A DNA stretch of 64,000 nucleotides from JADLGL01 sp963823045 (GTDB taxonomy: Bacteria; Pseudomonadota; Alphaproteobacteria; Rhizobiales; Kaistiaceae): NCBI GenBank assembly GCA_963823045.1, contig CAWGKA010000012.1, positions 629,085 through 693,084 of the forward strand, in the 5' to 3' direction. The notes beneath the pieces are model-generated. The model ran no database searches. It saw only the letters and a list, made by a program, of their open reading frames with translations, and was not told the origin of the DNA. This document shows positions 46,319 to 55,707 of the stretch, piece after piece; positions within the stretch are counted from its first letter, which is position 1, and the number at the start of each line of letters is the position of its first letter. The position numbers and the translations under genes were made by a program.

Positions 46319-47413
46319 TCAGCTGTCAAACGCCGGCAGCGTCAGCCCCGGGGACGAAAAGCTGAGCACCTTGAAGAGCGCGCCCATCTGGTCCGCCGCG
46401 GTGAGCCGGGCGGCGCCGGATGCGATCGCCTCCGCGGTTGCCGCGTCCCTGCCGCGCGTGAGGGCATCGACGCGATGGGCGATGCCCATGCGCGTGAGGA
46501 ACGTCGCCTGATCGATCACGCCGCGCGCTGTGGCGCCACCCTTGGCAGCAGCCTTGGCGAGCGCGGCGAAATCGACGTGCGCCGTGAGATCGACCGCGCC
46601 GGGATGCGCGAGGGGGTCATCATAGCCGTGGCTGCGGACGGCCTGCAGCGTATCGCCGAAACCGTGCTCGGCATGGCCGTAGTCCATGACAAGCGCTGCG
46701 CCGCCTTCCGCTGCGATATATTCGGCGACCGCAGTGACGATGGTTGTGGCCGCCGGGCAGTTTTCCAGGACCGAGCCGACCGGCGCCTCCGTGCCATGAA
46801 GCGGCGAGGACGGCGCGACCGGTCGCAGCCCGAAGGAGAGCCGGTCGTCTTCGCTGAGGCCGATCATGCGCTCGGCCCATCCGGCGCGCGTGCTGACATA
46901 TTGGTAGATGGGCAGCGCGTCGAAGAACTCGTTGGCGACGACGATCAACGGACCTGCCGGCAGGTCGTCGACAGAGGCGATCCATTTCGGCTCGGTGACG
47001 GATTGCAGCGCCTCGCCCTGCGCGCGGCGGAGGTCTTCGTTCATTTCCATGAGAACGATCTCAGCCGCTGCACCGAAGCCCGGGCGGATCGAAGCGGCGC
47101 GCAGTGCATCGGCCATCAGCGTACCGCGGCCGGGGCCGAACTCGGCGAGCACGAAGCGCTCCGGAGAGCCGAGCTCGAGCCAGACCGACAGGCACCACAG
47201 GCCGATCAGTTCGCCGAAGACCTGGCTGATCTCGGGGGCGGTTGTGAAATCCCCCTTCGCTCCGAGCGGATCGTGGCGGGTGTAGTAGCCATGCTGCGGA
47301 TCGGCGAGACAGGCGGCCATGTAGTCGGCGACCGAGATCGGCCCCGTCGCGCGGATGCGGCGAATGAGTTCCGCCGCAAGCGGCGTCGGCTCTGACGACG
47401 AACCGTCGGTCAA
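46319..47413 (-). CDS. Class I SAM-dependent methyltransferase, MidA/NDUFAF7 type
   Basis: 364 residues. Family landmarks: YYTRHDPLGAKGDFTTAPEISQVFGELIGLW and FVLAEFGPGRGTLMADALRAA (SAM site), VVANEFFDALPIYQYV. In mitochondria the homologue methylates complex I subunit NDUFS2; a bacterial equivalent role is inferred. Overlaps lgt by four bases. Confidence 0.9.
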   Translation of the reverse strand: MTDGSSSEPTPLAAELIRRIRATGPISVADYMAACLADPQHGYYTRHDPLGAKGDFTTAPEISQVFGELIGLWCLSVWLELGSPERFVLAEFGPGRGTLMADALRAASIRPGFGAAAEIVLMEMNEDLRRAQGEALQSVTEPKWIASVDDLPAGPLIVVANEFFDALPIYQYVSTRAGWAERMIGLSEDDRLSFGLRPVAPSSPLHGTEAPVGSVLENCPAATTIVTAVAEYIAAEGGAALVMDYGHAEHGFGDTLQAVRSHGYDDPLAHPGAVDLTAHVDFAALAKAAAKGGATARGVIDQATFLTRMGIAHRVDALTRGRDAATAEAIASGAARLTAADQMGALFKVLSFSSPGLTLPAFDS

Positions 47414-48294
47414 CGCGAGCGGGCGGGGGCGCGCTTCTGCGCCGGCTTAGGCGTAGTCGGCGGCGTTTCCTTCCGCCGTGCCGCGACGACCATGGTGACC
47501 ACGCCGATGACGATCATCGGTATGGATAAAAGCATGCCCGTGGTGACGCCGGGCACGACGAATCCGCCTGTGCCCATCTGGATATCCGGCTGGCGGAAGA
47601 ACTCGGCGAAGGTGCGCGCGGCTCCATAGCCGGCGACGAAAGTGCCGGAGAGAAACGCCGGCTTCTGCAGCATCTTGAAGCGGTAAACGAGGAACCACAG
47701 CACCCAGAAGAGGACGAAGCCTTCGAGCGCCGATTCATAGAGTTGGCTCGGGTGGCGGGGCTCCGGACCGCCATTGGGGAACACCATGCCCCAAGGCACG
47801 TCGGTGACGCGGCCATAGAGCTCGCCGTTGATGAAGTTGGCGATGCGGCCGAGGAAGAGTCCGATCGGCGCGACGGTGGCGACGACGTCGACCAGCGACC
47901 ACACCGGGATCTTGTTGTAGCGGGCGAACAAGGCCATCGCGAGAACGGTGCCGACAAGGGCGCCATGGAAGGACATGCCGCCTTCCCACAGGGCAAAGAT
48001 GGAGAGCGGTTGATCCACGAAATGCTGGAAATCGTATATGAAGACGTAGCCTAGCCGGCCGCCGACGACGATGCCGAGCGTGGCGAAGACGACAAAATCG
48101 TCGAGCTGGCGTTTGCTGATCGGCGATCCGCCTCGCCCCCAAAGCGTGTCATTGGCGACGATGCGGCGCGCATACAGCCAGCCGAGCAGGATGCCGGCGA
48201 TATAGGACAGCGCATACCAGCGCACCGCGACCGGTCCGATCTGCAGGAGCACCGGGTTGATGGCGGGGTAGGCGATTGCGAGGAATGGGGTCAT
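47410..48294 (-). CDS. lgt: Prolipoprotein diacylglyceryl transferase
   Basis: Attaches diacylglycerol to lipoprotein cysteines. 294 residues from the ATG at 48294 (MTPFLAIAYPAINPVLLQIG); seven hydrophobic segments, the signature FLGRIANFINGELYGRVT with catalytic residues, MSFHGALVGT, and HPSQLYESALEG. First gene of lgt-midA-(DUF5946)-pgeF. Confidence 0.96.
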   Translation of the reverse strand: MTPFLAIAYPAINPVLLQIGPVAVRWYALSYIAGILLGWLYARRIVANDTLWGRGGSPISKRQLDDFVVFATLGIVVGGRLGYVFIYDFQHFVDQPLSIFALWEGGMSFHGALVGTVLAMALFARYNKIPVWSLVDVVATVAPIGLFLGRIANFINGELYGRVTDVPWGMVFPNGGPEPRHPSQLYESALEGFVLFWVLWFLVYRFKMLQKPAFLSGTFVAGYGAARTFAEFFRQPDIQMGTGGFVVPGVTTGMLLSIPMIVIGVVTMVVAARRKETPPTTPKPAQKRAPARSR

Positions 48295-48431
48295 CTGAGT
48301 GGGCCGGCACGGTAGACGCGAAAGCCGGGCAGTCAAGGGCGAGGGCGCCCAGGCTTGCGCCGCATCAACCAGATTACCATAGTATGCATGCAGTTCCGCG
48401 CCGATTTGGCGCTTGAGGCGGAATTCCTGAC

Positions 48432-48782
48432 ATGACCCAGACCTCCAATCGCTTCTATGACCGCGTAGCCCGGCTGATGAACGACGCCGCCAGCGTAGCG
48501 CAAGGCGTCCGCCGCGAGGCGTCGACGATGGTGCGCGGCCAAGCGGAGCGGATTGTCAACGATATGGACCTCGTGCGGCGTGAGGATTTCGAGGCGGTCA
48601 AGGAAATGGCGCGGCTCGCCCGCGAGGAAAACGCCAAGCTTGAGGCGCGCATCGCCAAGCTCGAATCCGAGCTGGGCAAGACCGGCGGCGCCAAATCCGC
48701 GTCAGCGGCCAAGCCGGCCGGCTCGACGACGCGCCGGCGCACCGCCGCGGCCAAGAAGACCGAACCGGATTCGGCGTCCTGA
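48432..48782 (+). CDS. Accessory factor UbiK family protein
   Basis: 116 residues: a helical coiled-coil core (NRFYDRVARLMNDAASVAQGVRRE; VRREDFEAVKEMARLAREENAKLEARIAKLE) typical of the BMFP/UbiK family that aids ubiquinone synthesis and membrane fusion, and a Lys/Ala/Thr tail. Opposite in direction to lgt, as in Rhizobiales. Confidence 0.87.
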   Translation: MTQTSNRFYDRVARLMNDAASVAQGVRREASTMVRGQAERIVNDMDLVRREDFEAVKEMARLAREENAKLEARIAKLESELGKTGGAKSASAAKPAGSTTRRRTAAAKKTEPDSAS

Positions 48783-48945
48783 CCTTTCTTCCACAAGCGG
48801 TTCGCGGGGCGAGGCAAAACGCCGGTAGGCCGAGCGTGAGAGCGGCCTATACTAAGTCATCGCAGATTCGCGCATTGCCGCTACAAGTGGCCCGCGAAAT
48901 GACTGCGCCGCCGGCCAAAGGCCGCAAATGCCAAGAGGTTCGAGC

Positions 48946-49446
48946 ATGAGCCTGATTGATTTCGAAGCCGAACGGCACTCCAACCCCGTCGACACGATCG
49001 AAAATATCGCCGGCCATCATGACTGGCTTTTCGACCGGTCCGGCGAGAACGAAATCACCATTTCCATCAAAGCCGGCCTCGCCGACTACCATGTCTCCTT
49101 CGCGTGGATGGAGGACATGGAGGCGGTCCATCTCTCCTGCGCTTTCGACCTCAAAGTCAGCGAGCGCCGGAAGATGGAGGTGATGCGGCTCCTGTCGCTG
49201 GTCAACGAGCAGATGTGGATCGGCCATTTCGATCTGTGGAGCCAGGAGGGGCTGGTCATGTTCCGCCAGACGCTCCTCTTGTCGGGCGGCGCCGAGCCGA
49301 CCGATCAGCAGATCGAAGGCCTGCTTGCCTCCGCCATCGAGGCCTGCGAGCGTTACTATCAAGCTTTCCAGTTCGTCGTCTGGGCCGGCAAGTCCGCGAC
49401 CGAAGCACTGGAAACGGTGCTGTTCGAGACCGAGGGCGAAGCCTAG
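48946..49446 (+). CDS. YbjN domain-containing protein
   Basis: 166 residues starting MSLIDFEAERHSNPVDTIENI at 48946, with an AGAGG-type site just upstream. The fold motif LADYHVSFAWMEDMEAVHLSCAFDLKV is typical of YbjN proteins of Rhizobiales, which sit beside proC. Function uncertain, possibly sensory or chaperone-like. The C-terminus meets the next gene within four bases. Confidence 0.85.
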   Translation: MSLIDFEAERHSNPVDTIENIAGHHDWLFDRSGENEITISIKAGLADYHVSFAWMEDMEAVHLSCAFDLKVSERRKMEVMRLLSLVNEQMWIGHFDLWSQEGLVMFRQTLLLSGGAEPTDQQIEGLLASAIEACERYYQAFQFVVWAGKSATEALETVLFETEGEA

Positions 49447-50039
49447 GCGGGCGCCGTCGCCACCATCGACGGCCGCTCGGAGAAGCGATCCTGCCAGGCG
49501 AGCAGGCCGGGATAGAGCGATCGGTCGAGAAGGTCGGGCATGCGCAAGGCGATATAGCCCAGCGCGCTGGCGACCGCGATCTGGCCGAGATCAACCGCGT
49601 CCGACGGTCGCCATGCCGTATCCACCTCAAGCGCTTCGAGCGAACGTCTCACCTTGCCGAGCTGCTTGTCGATCCAATCGGCCGACTGCTGGGCGGCGGG
49701 GCGCTGGCTTTCGTAGCGAACCGAGACAACGGAATCGAGGACGCCGTCGGCGAGGGCCTCAGTGGTAAGGACTGCCCAGCGTTTCGGTCCGCGCGCCGGC
49801 AGAAGATGATCGCCGCCATGCTCGGCGCAGAGCCACTCCGCAATGACCGGGAAATCGTAGATCGCGGTGCCGTCATCGGCGATGAGCGTCGGCGCCTTGC
49901 GCAAGGGATTGGCAGCGGCGAAGTCCGCTGGGGGATCGTTGAAAGCGACCTCGACGAAGTCGACTGCGACGCCCAGCTCGGCAGCAACCAGGCGGATCTT
50001 GCGGCTGTAGGGCGACGTCTTCGTTCCGAATAGGCGCAT
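49443..50039 (-). CDS. Glutathione S-transferase family protein
   Basis: 198 residues from the ATG at 50039 (MRLFGTKTSPYSRKIRLVAAELG). The thioredoxin-like motif SPYSRK has serine where the catalytic residue is expected, NPLRKAPTLIADDGTAIYDFPVIAEWL covers the glutathione site, and a helical C-domain follows. Placed between YbjN and proC, facing them. Confidence 0.88.
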   Translation of the reverse strand: MRLFGTKTSPYSRKIRLVAAELGVAVDFVEVAFNDPPADFAAANPLRKAPTLIADDGTAIYDFPVIAEWLCAEHGGDHLLPARGPKRWAVLTTEALADGVLDSVVSVRYESQRPAAQQSADWIDKQLGKVRRSLEALEVDTAWRPSDAVDLGQIAVASALGYIALRMPDLLDRSLYPGLLAWQDRFSERPSMVATAPA

Positions 50040-50154
50040 CGGTTCGTTCCTCCGACTCGTTTTCGTTTGGCCTCGATGTAGCCAATTCGTCCCCTCGGCC
50101 TCAACTTGAGGCGACGACATGGACGCTCACGCGCTTCCGGTCTAAGGCCTGATC

Positions 50155-50980
50155 ATGGATTTTGGTTCGATCACTTCCGAGCGACCGCTTGTGCTCGTCG
50201 GCGCTGGCAAGATGGGCGGCGCGATGCTGTCCGGCTGGCTGGCGAATGAATTGCCGGCCTCGGCCGTGCGCGTGGTCGATCCCGGCACCTCCGCGCGATT
50301 CCGAGGCCTTGCTCGCCGAGCAGGGGATTGCGCCATCGGCCGAACCACCGGCCGGCCTGGTCGCACGGGTCATCATCCTCGCCGTCAAGCCGCAGGTCAT
50401 CGCCGCCGCGATGCCGCCGCTGCGCAGTCTGGTCGGTCCCGACACGCTGATCCTGTCGATCGCTGCCGGCACGAAGCTGTCGACGTTGGCCAGCGGCCTC
50501 GGCACGCACGCGGTCGTTCGCGTCATGCCCAACACGCCGGCCCAGATCGGCAAGGGCATCAGCGTTGCCGTCGGGGGCTCCGGCGTCGATGCCGGAGCGC
50601 GTGACCTTGCCACCGTCCTGCTGTCGGCCGTCGGCGCGGTGGAGTGGATCGACGATGAGGGCCTGATGGACGCCGTGACGGCGGTCTCAGGTTCCGGTCC
50701 GGCCTATGTGTTCCTGCTGGCCGAGTGCCTCGCCAACGCCGGCGTCGAAGCCGGCCTCAGCCCCGAGTTGGCGCGGCGTCTTGCCGACGCCACCGTTTCC
50801 GGCGCCGGCGCTCTGCTCGATCTGTCCGACGAGCCGCCCTCGGTGCTTCGGCAGAACGTCACGTCGCCGGGCGGCACCACCGCGGCGGCGCTCGAAGTCC
50901 TGATGGCGCCGGTCGGCCTGTCTTCGCTGATGAAGAAGGCTGTCGCCGCGGCGAAGCGGCGCTCGAAGGAACTGGGATAG
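50155..50980 (+). CDS. proC: Pyrroline-5-carboxylate reductase (frame disrupted)
   Basis: Last step of proline synthesis. The frame from ATG at 50155 reads PLVLVGAGKMGGAMLSGWLANELP and VVDPGTSAR, then breaks near 50297; the rest, SEALLAEQGIAPSAE, continues in a second frame through VKPQVIAAAMPPLRSLVG, MPNTPAQIGKGISVAVGG and TVSGAGALL to 50980. A single indel repairs it. Like the rplY and uvrB breaks it is likely a consensus error in a living gene. Confidence 0.92.
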
Positions 50981-51274
50981 CTACGGAGCGAACTGGTCGA
51001 GAAGATCGATCCACTCAGGATCGGCGGTTTCGATCAGCTGTATCTTCCAGGCTCTTGGCCATCGCTTGAGGCGGCGTTCTCGCTCGCGGGCTTCGACGAG
51101 GGTTGCGAAGCTTTCGGCGTGGACCAAGCGGAACACGCCGTGGCGCTTTGTGAAACTCCTGACTGCACCGCTGCGATGCTGCTCGATGCGGCGGCTGAGG
51201 TCTGACGTACAGCCGATGTAGAGCGTGCCGTGCTTTCGGCTGGCGAGGATGTAGACCCAATAGGTTCGTTCCAT
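50981..51274 (-). CDS. GIY-YIG nuclease family protein
   Basis: 97 residues from the ATG at 51274 (MERTYWVYILASRKHGTLYIGCTSDLSRRIEQHRSG). The YWVYILA...TLYIG motif gives the GIY-YIG domain; short UPF0213-like member. Catalytic Arg/Glu positions are plausible. Such small proteins are common in chromosomes and are not homing endonucleases. It lies directly after proC, tail to tail (stops at 50980 and 50981). Confidence 0.88.
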   Translation of the reverse strand: MERTYWVYILASRKHGTLYIGCTSDLSRRIEQHRSGAVRSFTKRHGVFRLVHAESFATLVEARERERRLKRWPRAWKIQLIETADPEWIDLLDQFAP

Positions 51275-51300
51275 TGCCAGCCTTCGATCGGTGTTGCCGC

Positions 51301-51390
51301 CAATGGGTCCCGGCTCAAGGCCGGGACATCCCAGTATGTATTCCCGACTCCACCAACACACGCCCCGGGCTTGACCCGGGGCCCAATGGC
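51301..51390. repeat. Pair of inverted intergenic palindromic repeats
   Basis: Two copies of the same palindrome in opposite orientation: TCCCGG-CTCAAGG-CCGGGA at 51308-51326 and CCCCGGG-CTTGA-CCCGGGG at 51363-51381, flanked by AATGGG and CCCAAT. Stem bases differ between copies but stay paired (T-A versus C-G, C-G versus G-C), as expected of a conserved RNA or DNA hairpin family. Such repeats are widespread in alphaproteobacteria. Confidence 0.7.
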
Positions 51391-51407
51391 CTATCGGTTC
51401 GTCCAGG

Positions 51408-52823
51408 CTACCCCGGAATCCTGACCATGGCGCGGAGGCCGCCGAGCGGGCTCGCAGACAGGGTGATGTCGCCGCCATGGGCGCGGGCGATGTCGCGGGC
51501 GATGGGAAGGCCGAGGCCGGTGCCGCTCTCCTCGATATTGCGCGCCGCATCGAGCCGGTAGAACGGCTTGAAAACCGCCTCATACTGATCCTCGGGAATG
51601 CCCGGGCCGTCATCGTCGACGGTGATGGTCAGCCAGCCGGTGGCGTAGGTGCCGGTGACGGCGACCTTGTCGCCATGGCGGACGGCGTTGCGGATGAGGT
51701 TGCCGACACAACGGCTGAAGGCGATCGGGCGGAGCGTCATCACCCGGCTGCCGGTATAGGCGACGGTGACGTCGCTGCCGCCATGCTCCGCCTCGCGCTG
51801 CAGGAGCGCCGGAACATCGGTCGGCTCGGCGCGCTCGCCGCTGTCGCCGCTGGCGAAGGCGAGATAGTCCTCGAGCATCTGCTGCATGTCGCCGACATCG
51901 CGGCGCAGCTCCTCCGAATCCTCGGAGGTCTGCATCAGTTCCAGTTGCAGGCGGAAACGGGTGAGGATGGTGCGCAGGTCGTGCGAGACGCCGGCGAGCA
52001 TCTCGGTGCGTTGCTCCATCTGGCGGATGATGCGTTCGCGCATCTTGATGAAGGCGGCGCTGGCGCGGCGCACTTCACGCGCGCCGCGGGGCACGAAGTC
52101 CGGCGCCGGGCGGCCTTTACCGAAGCTCTCCGCAGCGTCGGCGAGGCGCTGGATCGGCCGCACCTGATTGCGCAGGAAGAGGACGGCGATGGTCACGAGG
52201 ATGAAGCTCGTCGCGACCATCCAGAAGATGAAGACGCCCGTGTTCGCGGCATAGGCCGCCGTGCGCTGCGCCAGCACCTGAAGCACTGCGCCGTCGAGTT
52301 GGATGCGGACTTCGATGAGGTTGGAGTTGCCGACCGTGTCGATCCAGAAGGGGAGGCCGATCTGCTCCGTGATCTGATCGGAGAGCGTCTGATCGAGCAG
52401 GGAGAAGAAGGGACGCGTGGAGGCCGGCGGCAGCGCGGCGTCGGGCAGGAGCGCAACGTCGAGATCGAGTTGCCGGCCGGCGATACGGATGAGCTGGCTG
52501 GTGTCTTCGGTGGTTGGGAAGGTCGAAATCAACTCTACAAGAGCGGCGATGTCGCGCGTCGTCGCCGCCGCAAGGTTCTGCGTTACCAGCGCGTAGTGGC
52601 GTTCAAGGAAGATGAACGCGACCACCGCCTGGGCGAGCACGACCGGCGTGATGATGATGAGGAGCGAGCGGGCGAAGAGGCCCTTCGGCATGATCCCGCG
52701 CAGGCGACGCGCGACCCAGCGATTGGCTGAGCGGATAGCCGACCATATCGCGTCCAGGCCGCGGCCGATCCAGCGTGCGCCGCGGCGGACGGGGCCTTGA
52801 TGCTGGTCGGCGACGCTCGCCAT
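51408..52823 (-). CDS. Sensor histidine kinase, EnvZ-like
   Basis: 471 residues. Two membrane segments (LLIIITPVVLAQAVVAFIF; GVFIFWMVATSFILVTIAVLF) flank a periplasmic domain; HAMP follows, then the HisKA motif VSHDLRT, N box NLIRNAVRHG, G1 VDDDGPGIPEDQ and G2 GTGLGLPIARDI. Partner of the OmpR-type regulator 7 bp upstream. Signal unknown. Confidence 0.93.
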   Translation of the reverse strand: MASVADQHQGPVRRGARWIGRGLDAIWSAIRSANRWVARRLRGIMPKGLFARSLLIIITPVVLAQAVVAFIFLERHYALVTQNLAAATTRDIAALVELISTFPTTEDTSQLIRIAGRQLDLDVALLPDAALPPASTRPFFSLLDQTLSDQITEQIGLPFWIDTVGNSNLIEVRIQLDGAVLQVLAQRTAAYAANTGVFIFWMVATSFILVTIAVLFLRNQVRPIQRLADAAESFGKGRPAPDFVPRGAREVRRASAAFIKMRERIIRQMEQRTEMLAGVSHDLRTILTRFRLQLELMQTSEDSEELRRDVGDMQQMLEDYLAFASGDSGERAEPTDVPALLQREAEHGGSDVTVAYTGSRVMTLRPIAFSRCVGNLIRNAVRHGDKVAVTGTYATGWLTITVDDDGPGIPEDQYEAVFKPFYRLDAARNIEESGTGLGLPIARDIARAHGGDITLSASPLGGLRAMVRIPG

Positions 52824-52830
52824 GTCCGCC

Positions 52831-53541
52831 TCAGCCTTCGATGACCAGACGGTAGCCGTAGCCGCGGACGGTCTGCAGATAGAGAGGGTTGGACGGGTCG
52901 TCTTCGATCTTGCGGCGAAGGCGATTGATCTGAACGTCCACGGTGCGATCGCCAGCTGGTCCGTCGTCGCCGAGGAGGGCCATGCGGTCGACCGTCTGGC
53001 CCGGCGCTTCGGCGAAGGCGCGCAGGATCTGCCGCTCGCGGTCGGTCAGCCGCACCGGCTGATTGTTCCGCGTCAACTCAAGGCGCTGCAGGTGGAAGGT
53101 AAAGGGGCCGAAGCGCAGATGCTCGATCAGCGGCTCGTCGCCGAGATTGGAACGCTTCAGCACGTTGTTGATGCGCAGCAGCAATTCGCGCGGTTCGAAT
53201 GGCTTGGCGAGGTAGTCGTCGGCGCCGGTCTCCAGCCCCTCGATGCGCGCGTCGGCCTCACCGCGGGCGGTGAGGATGAGGATCGGGACGTTCGTCGTCT
53301 CGCGCAGGCTGCGTGTGAGCGAGAGGCCGTCCTCGCCCGGCATCATGACGTCGACGATGAGGACGTCGAAGGCGACGCCGCCCATCCGCTGACGCGCCTC
53401 AGCGGCATTGGCGGCGACGGTGACGCGGAAACCGTTCTCGGTCAGATAGCGCGACAGCAGCTCGCGCAGACGACGGTCATCGTCAATGACGAGGATATGC
53501 GGGGCGTCGTCACGCGGTGCGCCGGCCGGCTCCGTCATCAC
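52831..53541 (-). CDS. OmpR-family response regulator
   Basis: 236 residues: receiver domain with IDDDRR, phosphorylatable Asp in DVLIVDVMMPGEDG, Lys in YLAKPFEPRELLLRI; C-terminal winged helix with LRRKIEDDPSNPLYLQTVRGYGYRLV. Overlaps the MarR gene by four bases and precedes the kinase. Confidence 0.95.
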   Translation of the reverse strand: MMTEPAGAPRDDAPHILVIDDDRRLRELLSRYLTENGFRVTVAANAAEARQRMGGVAFDVLIVDVMMPGEDGLSLTRSLRETTNVPILILTARGEADARIEGLETGADDYLAKPFEPRELLLRINNVLKRSNLGDEPLIEHLRFGPFTFHLQRLELTRNNQPVRLTDRERQILRAFAEAPGQTVDRMALLGDDGPAGDRTVDVQINRLRRKIEDDPSNPLYLQTVRGYGYRLVIEG

Positions 53542-54068
53542 GCCCGCTCCACATACTCGTCGATGAGATGGGCGACCTTGTTCTGCTCGGGCGGATCCAT
53601 GATCCCGCGCAGGAAGGCGGCGGCGCTGCCGCGGCAGTCGGCGGGCATGGCGTCGAGCGCGGCTCTGAGCCGCCGGGCCTGCATCTCGACGAGTTGGTGG
53701 GCGAGGGCCTTGCCCTTGTCGGTGGTGTAGAGCAGGCGCTGACGTCGGTCCGTCTCGCCGGCGCGCTGGCTGATGAAGCCGCCGTCGATCAGCTGCTTCA
53801 GAACGCGGGCCAGGCTCTGCTTTGTGATGCGCAGGATGTCGAGAAGATCGGCGACGCGGATGCCTGGCTGGCGATTGACGAAATGCAGGACGCGGTGGTG
53901 CGCGCGACCGAATTCGTAGCGGGCGAGAACCGCGTCGGGCTCGGACACAAAATCGCGATAGGCGAAAAACAGGAGCTCGATCAGCGGCAGCTCGGGTACG
54001 GCGTCAACCGTGTCCGGATCAGGATTCGTCCCGCTGGATGAGGCGATGTCGGCAATTACGTCAGCCAT
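53538..54068 (-). CDS. MarR-family transcriptional regulator
   Basis: 176 residues from the ATG at 54068 (MADVIADIASSS); an earlier GTG at 54086 is open but sits in the promoter of the opposite gene. Helix-turn-helix region LLDILRITKQSLARVLKQLIDGGF, then wing RAGETDRRQRLLYTT. First gene of the MarR/RR/HK operon facing ilvE. Confidence 0.9.
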   Translation of the reverse strand: MADVIADIASSSGTNPDPDTVDAVPELPLIELLFFAYRDFVSEPDAVLARYEFGRAHHRVLHFVNRQPGIRVADLLDILRITKQSLARVLKQLIDGGFISQRAGETDRRQRLLYTTDKGKALAHQLVEMQARRLRAALDAMPADCRGSAAAFLRGIMDPPEQNKVAHLIDEYVERA

Positions 54069-54069
54069 G

Positions 54070-54098
54070 TTGACATATTTTTGCACGATTGGTACCGA
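54070..54098 (+). promoter_or_regulatory. Putative ilvE promoter
   Basis: TTGACA (54070-54075), 17-bp spacer, TACCGA (54093-54098). The -35 matches consensus exactly, the -10 weakly. It abuts the MarR start, so MarR binding there would affect both directions. Confidence 0.45.
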
Positions 54099-54200
54099 TA
54101 GTCACGCGTTGATAACATAAGCAGCGCTGCCCGGCTTGGGGCAAAGGACCGCCTGTCAATGGGCGGCTTGATGGGGAGGCCCATTAGGGGTCCGACGAAC

Positions 54201-55097
54201 ATGCAGGCTTTCGACGATCGCGACGGCTTCATCTGGATGAACGGTGAGTTCGTCCCATGGCGTGAGGCCAAGGTCCACATGCTCACGCATGCCCTGCACT
54301 ATGGCAGCGCCGTCTTCGAAGGCGAGCGCGCCTATGGCGGGACGATCTTCAAACTCGACGAGCACACGCAGCGCCTGCATGAATCGGCGCGCATCCTCGG
54401 TTTCACGATCCCCTACACGGTGGAAGAGATCAACGAAGCTTGCCGCGAGACGCTTGCGCGCAATGGCCTTTCGGACGGCTATATCCGCCCGATCGCCTGG
54501 CGCGGCAGCGAGATGATGGGCGTTTCGGCGCAGAAGAACCGCATCAATCTCGGCATCGCTGCCTGGGCCTGGCCGTCTTACTTCAAGCCGGAGGAACGCC
54601 TGAAGGGCATTCGGCTCGACCTCGCAGAGTACCGCCGGCCGGATCCGAAGACGGCGCCGTCGAAATCGAAGGCGGCCGGTCTCTACATGATCTGCACGAT
54701 CTCGAAACACGCAGCCGAAGCAAAGGGCTATGCCGACGCTTTGATGCTGGACTATCGCGGCCGCGTCGCCGAGGCGACCGGCGCTAATGTCTTCTTCGTC
54801 CGCGACGGCGAGATACACACGCCGGACCCGGACTGCTTCCTTGACGGGATCACGCGTCGCAGCGTCATCGGCCTCGCCGAGGCGCGTGGATGGAACGTCA
54901 TTCAGCGGCCGATCATGCCCGATGAGTTGGCGAGCTTCAGCGAATGCTGGCTGACGGGCACGGCGGCGGAAGTCACGCCGGTCTCGGAAATCGGGCCGTA
55001 CCGCTTCACGCCCGGCGAGATGTCGCTCCTGATGATGGAGGACTACACCAAGCTCGTAGGCAATCCGGCCGCCGCGGAGATGATCGCCGGCGCCTGA
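54201..55097 (+). CDS. ilvE: Branched-chain amino acid aminotransferase
   Basis: 298 residues from the ATG at 54201 (MQAFDDRDGFIWMNGEFVPW). Fold type IV PLP enzyme: HALHYGSAVFEGERAYGG, the PLP-lysine region SKSKAAGLYMICTISK, RVAEATGANVFFV and EIGPYRFTPGE. Last step of Leu, Ile and Val synthesis. A strong palindrome follows the stop. Confidence 0.93.
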   Translation: MQAFDDRDGFIWMNGEFVPWREAKVHMLTHALHYGSAVFEGERAYGGTIFKLDEHTQRLHESARILGFTIPYTVEEINEACRETLARNGLSDGYIRPIAWRGSEMMGVSAQKNRINLGIAAWAWPSYFKPEERLKGIRLDLAEYRRPDPKTAPSKSKAAGLYMICTISKHAAEAKGYADALMLDYRGRVAEATGANVFFVRDGEIHTPDPDCFLDGITRRSVIGLAEARGWNVIQRPIMPDELASFSECWLTGTAAEVTPVSEIGPYRFTPGEMSLLMMEDYTKLVGNPAAAEMIAGA

Positions 55098-55116
55098 TCG
55101 GCGAAAAATCCAGTCA

Positions 55117-55141
55117 CCCCGGGCCCACGAAAGGCCCGGGG
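55117..55141. terminator. Hairpin terminator between ilvE and csp
   Basis: CCCCGGGCC-CACGAAA-GGCCCGGGG is a perfect 9-bp stem with 7-base loop between two convergent genes; no T-run. Confidence 0.55.
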
Positions 55142-55170
55142 AACAGGAATTCGCCCATGCCGGCTCAGGA

Positions 55171-55386
55171 CTAGCTGGCGGCCTGCAGCTCGACTGCCTT
55201 CGGCCCCTTGCCGCGTTTGTCCGGCTCGGTTTCGAATGAAATCCGCATACCGTCGGTCAGACCTTGCAGGCCCGACTGCTCGACTGCGGTGACATGGACA
55301 AAGACGTCCTTTCCGCCATCATCCGGGGTAATGAACCCGTAGCCTTTGGCGGCATTGAAGAATTTCACAGTACCATTCTGACGCAT
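55171..55386 (-). CDS. Cold-shock protein (CspA family)
   Basis: 71-residue single-stranded nucleic-acid-binding protein: RNP1 KGYGFITP and RNP2 VFVHVTAVE. GTVKFFNAAKG start is typical. An AGGAAG site precedes the ATG. The long gene-free leader upstream fits the cold-shock mRNA pattern. Confidence 0.96.
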   Translation of the reverse strand: MRQNGTVKFFNAAKGYGFITPDDGGKDVFVHVTAVEQSGLQGLTDGMRISFETEPDKRGKGPKAVELQAAS

Positions 55387-55707
55387 CGCTTCCTGACCTC
55401 GTCCATCCCCGGTCGGGTTCCCCCGGCCGGAGCCTTTGCACTCCCAGCGCTTTCAGTGGCTCCGATGCGTCTCGGCAGCGCGTGCCGTTTCGTTCTCTTC
55501 GCCCGCCCCCCCAAAGGGCAAACTGAAAGGGCATGAATGCCGGGCCGACTGGCCCGGCTCCAATCCTATGATGGAGAAACCAAGGCGGCGCAACGGTTTC
55601 GCCAGCGGCGGGCTGGCGCGAACTCGACCGCGACTCTAGGCCGCATCAGGGTTTCTGATTCCCTATCTGTGCTCACGCATAAGCGGCTGTGACAAAAATG
55701 TCGCAAG
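55387..55707. other. Intergenic region with probable csp leader
   Basis: 320 bp without a supported gene. Reading leftward it should contain the csp promoter and a long 5' leader, which in this family often controls translation at low temperature. No structured motif stands out by eye. Confidence 0.4.

Noticed and set aside
50981..51274. Homing endonuclease
   Set aside because: The GIY-YIG protein is the short chromosomal UPF0213-like form, with no intron or intein context.
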